The notes beneath the pieces are model-generated. The model was given only the letters and a program-made list of their open reading frames with translations, searched no databases and was not told where the DNA came from. This document shows, one piece after another, positions 57,147-64,000 of a DNA stretch of 64,000 nt (position 1 is the stretch's first letter; each line of letters opens with the position of its first letter). Location: contig CM119267.1 of the NCBI GenBank assembly GCA_051294375.1, forward strand, positions 14,935,694-14,999,693, written 5' to 3'. This DNA is from Paraspadella gotoi (Eukaryota > Chaetognatha). Position numbers and translations under genes: made by a program.

Positions 57147-57467
57147 NNNNNNNNNNNNNNNNNNNNNNNNNNNNNNNNNNNNNNNNNNNNNNNNNNNNNN
57201 NNNNNNNNNNNNNNNNNNNNNNNNNNNNNNNNNNNNNNNNNNNNNNNNNNNNNNNNNNNNNNNNNNNNNNNNNNNNNNNNNNNNNNNNNNNNNNNNNNNN
57301 NNNNNNNNNNNNNNNNNNNNNNNNNNNNNNNNNNNNNNNNNNNNNNNNNNNNNNNNNNNNNNNNNNNNNNNNNNNNNNNNNNNNNNNNNNNNNNNNNNNN
57401 NNNNNNNNNNNNNNNNNNNNNNNNNNNNNNNNNNNNNNNNNNNNNNNNNNNNNNNNNNNNNNNNNNN
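57147..57467. other. Assembly gap, 321 N
   Basis: A run of N followed by poly(T). Confidence 1.
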
Positions 57468-57642
57468 TTTTTTTTCTTTTTCCCAACCCACCCACTCACC
57501 CGGGGACTTTCCAACTTCTCTTTTTACACTTTCTCTTATCTTACCCATTTCTCTTCTTTCCTATCTTTTCCCCATTCTTTTTCCGCCGATCCCTTTTTTA
57601 AACGCTGCTCAATGCCGCCCCTCGACGCTCCATCGCATTCAG

Positions 57643-58525
57643 ACAACTCCGACGATGTATCGCCAGTGTGGCGAACCGGGCGGAGATCTACTTGGCGGCG
57701 CGGCGACGGTTCTCGCCTCGAGAAGATCTTCCACCAACTCTCTCTGCCGCTCTACAGGAGGTGAGTACTTTTTAGAGGGTAAGGGAATGACGCTGGTTGT
57801 GAAAGGACGTTAAGGGATGATGCGACGACGATGTAACACAAACACGATTTGACACAAACTTAATCGAATACTATTGGGAAAACCATTTCTTACTAAACGT
57901 ATATTAAGTTATTATTGCATGCGTATTTCGCAGTTGTTGCTCGTTAATTTGACTATTATCTTCCATCTTTCATATCACAGACAAGTTCGTTTCATATACA
58001 AGCCTGAAAACGTTCGTTAAAACTTCATTGTTATAATAAATTATACAAAAACAATTCCGCCCCTCCTGCCTACTCGTCTGTTTATGTTTAGACATGAATG
58101 TAGTTCGGCCATCGCTTCAGACGAAATGGTTTTTAAATTTCAACTGTCCGTCGAGACGGAAGATAAACTGTTAAAATTAGGACAGATGTTAACCTCGATC
58201 GGCGGTNNNNNNNNNNNNNNNNNNNNNNNNNNNNNNNNNNNNNNNNNNNNNNNNNNNNNNNNNNNNNNNNNNNNNNNNNNNNNNNNNNNNNNNNNNNNNN
58301 NNNNNNNNNNNNNNNNNNNNNNNNNNNNNNNNNNNNNNNNNNNNNNNNNNNNNNNNNNNNNNNNNNNNNNNNNNNNNNNNNNNNNNNNNNNNNNNNTTTT
58401 TTTTTTTTACTCGTGGAACAAAAGAATTGGAAGATAGCAAGCCGTGGAAAGGCTCGCCGCTTTCGTTAATGGCCGAGTCCGAGTTCGCGGACAAAGTCGA
58501 GCGGCCGGTGATTGGACGCCCATAA
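57643..58525 (+). CDS. 3' portion of an unrecognised gene
   Basis: Exon 57643-57760 (acceptor TTCAG, donor GAG|GTGAGT) reads QLRRCIASVANRAEIYLAAR, then FSPREDLPPTLSAALQE. A second piece, from about 58121 into the gap at 58207-58396, reads EMVFKFQLSVETEDKLLK, then LGQMLTSIGG. After the gap, TKELEDSKPWKG, then MAESEFADKVERPVIGRP, ends in TAA at 58523-58525. The composition is convincingly protein-like, but phases across the gap cannot be checked and I recognise no family. AATAAA follows at 58812. The three pieces might not all belong to one gene. Confidence 0.42.
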
Positions 58526-59733
58526 AACTGCGGGCGAAATTAATATGATGACCACGATGGGCGCGAATGAATCAATTGGACCACCAAACTAACGGCGCAT
58601 AATGTTTTAAACCTGCAGCGTCATCTTTGGCGCGCGGAATTAAAAGTTGCGGCAGGGATAACTTTGTTTGACTGAAAAAAGCAAACCAGTGCCGCTAAAA
58701 ACAAAATGAGCAAAAAAAGGCAATGATAAAAGACAAAGTATTCGGGTCGTTTGGGAGTGAGCTTCATTCTAGGAACCAGGAATTATGGTATTTGGGTTAC
58801 AGGGGGTTTGAAATAAAACGATGTAAAACTCGTTAAAAAAAAAGAAAAAAAGATCGATTGACGATCGCCGTGGATCTTGATGAGTCTGTCAATCAACGGA
58901 CTGCGTTGGATATCGATCCCCGATCTCTTCCGCTTCGCAATTAAGTTGAATTAACACAAAAACGATTTCGTATTCATCTTCATTCAGATTCACTTATGCT
59001 TCAACGTCCGCCCCCTTTTTCGAATCCGAACAGAAAAAAAAGCTTATCCCATTCTCTTTCTAACATTCATTCGAAAGAAATGTTTAAAAAAAATAAATAA
59101 AAGGGGGAAAAAGGAAAAGCGAAAAACATATTCGTTTTAATTCTTGGGCAAACAATTCCAACTTCGTCCCCGCGTGATACCCGAGTCTTTAACCTTCTCC
59201 GCCAGGGGCGTCGTTGGCGAAACGTTGCGGTTTGGTCGAGGGTTTCGAAACCCTGTTGGCGAAATATCTTTTAATGGAAAGATTATTTGGTTAGGAGGAT
59301 TTTGAAAAAAAAGTTGTTTGTTTGTACGGTTGAATTTGAAGCATTTTTGGAGAGCTTCTTTCAGAGAATGGATCAGTCACAACTTGGAAGACACGAAATG
59401 TTTCTTTTCTTTTTTTTACCATGTCGCCCTCGTTTCATTAGCATCTCTTTCGCAAGCGCCCTTTTATCTCGATTTGATTAGATTTTCGTTTTGGTGCCTT
59501 TCGCCAAATAAGCTTACGATAATCTAACATCACCGTTCACTCTCTAAAAAAATGAAGAAAAGCATTCCGATGAGTTCGATTTTTTTTCACTAATGCCATT
59601 AATGCCACTAACGCCACTAATGGCATTAATTAGGGGGCGACCCGCCCGGCCCCGCCGGGTCACGTGACCGGCGCTCTCTCCGGTTCTATGCAAATGAGAA
59701 AGAATCGCTTTCAATTAGTCTCGGGTCCGTCGC

Positions 59734-59771
<38 letters not shown>

Positions 59772-59918
59772 AAGAAAGAAAAAAGAGAGAGAGAGAGAGA
59801 GCAAGAACGAACAAACAGAATCTCTCTGCTTCTGTCATTGTAGAAGGAAAATTGAAAAAAGCCGAGGAACGACTACCGAATGCCAAAAACCCTGTCTTCT
59901 CTCGATCGAACGGTTTAC
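58526..59918. other. Intergenic
   Basis: No coding signal. Contains a GA tract at about 59737-59800 and a perfect small hairpin at 59591-59628 (arms TAATGCCATTA and TAATGGCATTA). Confidence 0.5.
59658..59669. promoter_or_regulatory. Palindromic E-box GGTCACGTGACC
   Basis: A perfect 12-base palindrome around CACGTG, of the kind bound by bHLH-ZIP factors (USF/MITF/TFEB) in animals. No nearby start codon confirms a promoter. Confidence 0.35.
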
Positions 59919-60674
59919 TTAATTGGAATTCTCCTTTTTCATCTCAATCCTTTTGTCTGATTTTCTGTTCTGGCATTTTTCATACATAAATTCAAGAGAA
60001 TCGCGAACTCCCTAGCGAAAGTATTTCAGTTTCCGTCTATCTATCCTTTAACAATTCAAGCCGTCAATACACTTAACACTTTATTCGCTTACAAGATTAT
60101 GTAATAAATTAAAATCGCTATTTCTGACCATTTCACAGCTATATACATTTTACATACACTTTTAAAAGTAAAAAAAGGAGCTTTTTTTTTTTTGAAGGGG
60201 TGGGATATGAAGTTAAAAGTCGTCCCTCCGTTCTGCTTATCTCTTTATTCTCTAACTCTTTTCTCTTTCCACCTCTCCTCTCCTATTTTAGTCTTTTGAC
60301 TTAATAGGAATTCTCCTTTTTCATCTCAATCCTTTTGTCTGATTTTCTGTTCTGGCATTTTTCATACCTAAATTCAAGAGAATGGCAACTCCTAGCGAAG
60401 TATTTCAGTTTCCGTCTATCTATCCTTTAACAATTCAAAGCCGTCAATACACTTAACACTTTATTCGCTTACAAGATTATGTAATAAATTAAAATCGCTA
60501 TTTTGACCATTTCTCAGCCTATATACATTTTAACATACACTTTTAAAAGTAAAAAAAGGAGCTTTTTTTTTGAAGGGGGGATATGAAGTTAAAAGTCGTC
60601 CCTCCGTTCTGCTTATCTCTTATTTCTCTAACTCTTTTCTCTTTCCACCTCTCCTCTCCTATTTTAGTCTTCCT
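59919..60674. repeat. Tandem duplication of about 375 bp
   Basis: 59919-60297 and 60298-60674 are the same sequence with scattered one-base indels. This fits a gap-filling read laid beside the original copy. Confidence 0.88.
60460..60465 (-). terminator. Possible poly(A) signal of the carboxypeptidase gene
   Basis: TTTATT on the plus strand, i.e. AATAAA for the minus gene, about 255 bp past the stop. The duplicate copy is at 60080-60085. Confidence 0.3.
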
Positions 60675-61090
60675 CTATCTCTCCCCTTCTCGCCCCCCCT
60701 TTGCCCCCCTCCCTCTTTTCAATCGTCCGAATCCTCCGATTGCCCGACATCCGACTCAGTCGCCGACATGTCGTCGTTCTCTGTCTCCGTCTCTGTCGTT
60801 CCGCTCGTGATCTCCGTCTTCTCTCCTCGGCCCCTTCCTCTCCTCCTCCTCCTCCGCTTCACCACCTCCACNNNNNNNNNNNNNNNNNNNNNNNNNCCTC
60901 TATCTCTCCCCTTCTCGCCCCCCTTTGCCCCCCTCCCTCTTTTCAATCGTCCGAATCCTCCGATTGCCCGAACATCCGACTCAGTCGCCGACATGTCGTC
61001 GTTCTCTGTCTCCGTCTCTGTCGTTCCGCTCGACTCTCCGCTCTTCTCTCCTCCGGCCCCTCCTCCTCCTCCTCCCGCTTCACCACCACC
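60675..61090. repeat. Duplicated flanks of a 25-N gap
   Basis: 60675-60871 is repeated at 60897-61090 across the gap 60872-60896, with small indels. It contains the C-terminal codons of the carboxypeptidase gene on the minus strand, which are therefore present twice. Confidence 0.9.
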
Positions 61091-62751
61091 TCCACCCGCC
61101 CCTCCGTCTCCTCCGCCTCCAGTCGCCGTCACCGTCCCCGTCGCCACGCCCACCACTCCGGCCTTTAACTGCCTGTCGATCTCCCCTCTGTACCGCCTTA
61201 ATCGGTTCAAAAACTTGGCGTGTCTCGCTACTTCGTCCTCTTCGTTATTCTCGTGCTCCACCACATCTTGGAATGCTTCGTGAATCCGGTTTTAGACGTC
61301 GACGAAAACTTGGCCATGATGTGAGACCCGTCAACGCTGCCCAACGCCTCCACCAGCTTCTCCCCATCTCCTCCAAGTGCCTCGTCGACAACTGGAGCCC
61401 CTCGTAAGGCCCTCGATCCATGCCCGAGTAGGTACTCTCCAGGGTATAGCTCATCTCCACGTTGAACTCTTTCCAGACGACCACTCGGGCCGTCGACGCC
61501 CTCTCCTTCTGCACCATGAAGGACGAATTGCGAAGAGCGAAGGCGGGCGCCGTCTCGTGGAGGATGAGCGGAAGTTCCGGTAGGAGAGAGGCTCCTTCTT
61601 CTTCCCGTCCTTCTTTCGACTCCCACGTCAGATTCCCGCTGCAGCCGTAGAGGAAGATGTTCTTGAAGAGAGAGTGGCCGTGGAGGTCGCAGAAAAGCTT
61701 GACCCGTTTGCGGGACACGTGGTGGATGTACTGGAAGAGGCCCTTGGCGTTGTAGATGGTCGGGTGGAGATCGGGGTTCGGGTTTAGCCACCGGCGGTTC
61801 AGGTCTTCGCCTGCGGGAAATTAAGTTTAATTTATATTATGTTATCTCTAACTGGAGGGCTCTGGGCCTAACTAAGTCTCACGTCTATCGAAAACGGAAA
61901 GGCATGGGAGGTGAATAAGTATATTTCATATCTGGGTTCTATACTCTATCCGAAAATATAAAAAGGTCCAAAAAAAGGGGAGAGAGAAAGAGCTAGAAGA
62001 GAGGGAAAAGATGGACTGGCACCTAAACTTGTAATCGCAACCCGAATCCCCGTGAGGAGGATGAGAGGGAGGAGGAAAAGAGAGAGAAATAGATGTGAGC
62101 TTTAGTAGTAGCCCGCGTAGTCTACCGGCCTTCGATTCTGGTTATGTTATACCCAAAACATCAAACAATAATCTCCACATTCTAACCCGTTAAAGACGTT
62201 CGGTGACATCCGTTGATGACCCCGTCGGGTTCAGCATCGGCACAACCTTGAAGATGAACTTGTCCCGCAAATACTTCGCTCCTTCGGCATCACTCAAGAG
62301 GAAGTTGACGCAACCCTAGGCGCGAAAAAATAAGAAAAACAAATTAAGAAACTAAGCAAACACACTAAGAGAGTTTGCCGCTTTCTTATCCCGCACTTGC
62401 ATGATCCACGAGGCGTTGGACTCTCCCCGATGCACCCGCGCCGTCAACACCACGTTAGTCTCGCTTCCCGACGCGATAGGCCATCGGACCGCCAGCGGCC
62501 GGCATGCTCGTGATCGTCAGCACCGGAACGTCGTTCCGCCGAAGTCTTGCAGAGAATTTGACGTCGGTAGAAGATTGTCTTTTTGTCGATGTCTTTTTCC
62601 TTTTTTCGGGATGAAGATGAATTGCATACGGAGTCGTTCAAAAATTTGAGTCTTTTTTTTTCTTTTCCTTTTTTTCAAACTCTTTTTTTTTCTCCGATAC
62701 TTTTTTGTTTCTTTTCTCTCTTTTTCTCAAGACCTCTACCTCCTGATCTCT

Positions 62752-62850
<99 letters not shown>

Positions 62851-63710
62851 CATCTCTCCCTCAAAGTCCTCACCCCTTATCCACGCCACAGCGCCGAAAA
62901 ACGTGTAAGGATAATGAAAGGCGATGTAGCAGACGTCGGCGGAATAAGGAAACCGAATCTCGAAGGAGAGAGTGTAGAAAACTTGTCCGCTCGCTTCTTT
63001 CCTTTCCCGTTGTAGATGGTGTTGCGGAAGTAGGTGATGTTGTCGCCGACGCGACGCCAACACGGCCGTCCCACCGTCGCCTCCTCCACCGAATACATCA
63101 CCGGCTGCATCCCGTGGTTGAACTGGGAGATGCGCTTCTCCAGGTTCATGATGTTGAACCTAGAATGGGGGGGAAGTTTTCTGTTGGATTAAATTTTGAA
63201 TGATTGCGGGAACTGACAACCTATATCGTATCATTTGTGACTTATTTGATGAAACATTAATGAAACTTTAATTAGTTTTTAAAATCGATTAAACAGTTAC
63301 AAATGAAATCAGTCGTCAGTTGCAGGTATCCCCGCAAAAAAAGTTCAACGTGTCACGAATTTTGTTTCGGTCAACTATAAAACATAACTATAAAAAAAAT
63401 TAATCTTTCACCTGTAAGGAACTTTTTCGGCCCATGTGCGAAACTTCGAAATAAAACCATTGGTGATGATGTCCCGTGTTGATGTCGTTTCTCAAGAATA
63501 AGTTGTAGTCTCTCTCGCCGACCTGCATTGGTTTGAACTTTACTTTTCATTAATTTCATTAATTACATTACTACATCTTAACGCTGTGATTCCCTATCAT
63601 GATTTCTAACATCGCTTCAGTGACTCACCTGACAGACTTTCCGAAGATTTCCGCTTTCGAAGCGACTCTCGAACTTGAGCGGGGCTCCTCCGCCCATCAC
63701 GACGATGCGG
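60719..63710 (-). CDS. AGTPBP1: Cytosolic carboxypeptidase, AGTPBP1/CCP1 type (partial, frames broken)
   Basis: Minus-strand exons, GT..AG: 63629-63710, 63412-63522, 62874-63159, 62397 to about 62630, 62187-62315, and 60719-61810. Members are M14D zinc peptidases that trim glutamates from tubulin and other proteins in the cytosol. Seen in order: [67 protein letters not shown] (first Zn ligands; usual HPGE); [28 protein letters not shown] (third Zn ligand); [18 protein letters not shown] (catalytic Glu); LEEMG. An unusual Gly-rich and acidic C-tail follows ([11 protein letters not shown]). At least six one-base frame breaks occur (near 63430, 62995, 62520, 62450, 62220, 61360, 61290), yet conserved residues persist, which favours sequence error over a pseudogene. 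The 5' exons lie beyond the window. AGBL1 is the main alternative assignment. Confidence 0.88.
62753..62850. repeat. (CT)n tract in a carboxypeptidase intron
   Basis: Interrupted dinucleotide run between exons 62874-63159 and about 62397-62630. Confidence 0.95.
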
Positions 63711-63729
63711 CTGTGGAATAAAGAGCTTA

Positions 63730-63846
<117 letters not shown>

Positions 63847-64000
63847 CATTGACTATTGTTGTGGAATTCATAATTTTCCAATCACTGGGTTTTTCGTTTG
63901 CTTTTTATTAACGAAGCTTTTTACTAAAATGTCATATAGGCCGCAGAAAGCGTGCCCAACTGCCTATGGCCGCATCCGTAGATCATTCATTCATTCATTC

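Noticed and set aside
60719-63710. Treating the carboxypeptidase as a processed pseudogene
   Set aside because: Introns with correct splice sites are present and catalytic motifs survive, so a sequence-quality problem is the simpler explanation.

Overview
This is eukaryotic, almost certainly metazoan, genomic DNA. The evidence is: split genes with GT..AG introns whose phases join exactly, AATAAA poly(A) signals, a TATA promoter, extracellular modules of animal type (Kunitz, thyroglobulin type-1, SEA-like), a tubulin-deglutamylase-type carboxypeptidase, and very many (CT)n/(GA)n, (AAAT)n, (CTTT)n and (GTC)n microsatellites. I cannot name the species. A marine invertebrate is a guess.

Layout. 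(1) 98-6793, + strand: an 11-exon gene of 1327 codons for a single-pass membrane protein. Order: signal peptide, cysteine-rich region, malectin-like carbohydrate-binding fold, Kunitz, thyroglobulin-1, SEA-like, TM, 490-residue low-complexity cytoplasmic tail. (2) 8088-11804, + strand: a TATA-driven secreted-protein gene. Three common exons are followed by three tandem, phase-identical terminal exons, each with an acidic run, a basic furin-type site and a His-rich tail containing NIFWA-like motifs. This is the most unusual biology in the window. (3) About 11.8-21.5 kb: gene-poor, microsatellites and a 75-bp minisatellite, with only weak coding candidates. (4) About 21.5-36 kb: two long inverted arms (21480-25800 and 30630-36020) around a gap-ridden spacer. 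The right arm carries many indels and a 780-bp insertion shaped like a terminal-repeat retroelement (TRIM). (5) About 43.1-48.6 kb, + strand: exons of a leucine-rich-repeat protein broken by indels. (6) About 57.6-58.5 kb, + strand: the 3' end of an unrecognised gene. (7) 60719-63710, - strand: the catalytic part of a cytosolic carboxypeptidase of the AGTPBP1/CCP1 type. Its 5' end lies beyond the window, and its reading frame is broken several times although conserved residues persist.

Assembly quality is uneven. The first 12 kb reads cleanly except for terminal exon A. From about 28 kb on, indels are common, and several gaps of exactly 25 N occur, two of them next to duplicated flanks. That pattern fits automated long-read gap filling. 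The large inverted repeat and the frameshifts should be suspected as assembly effects before biology is inferred. The genes are unrelated neighbours and I see no shared pathway.
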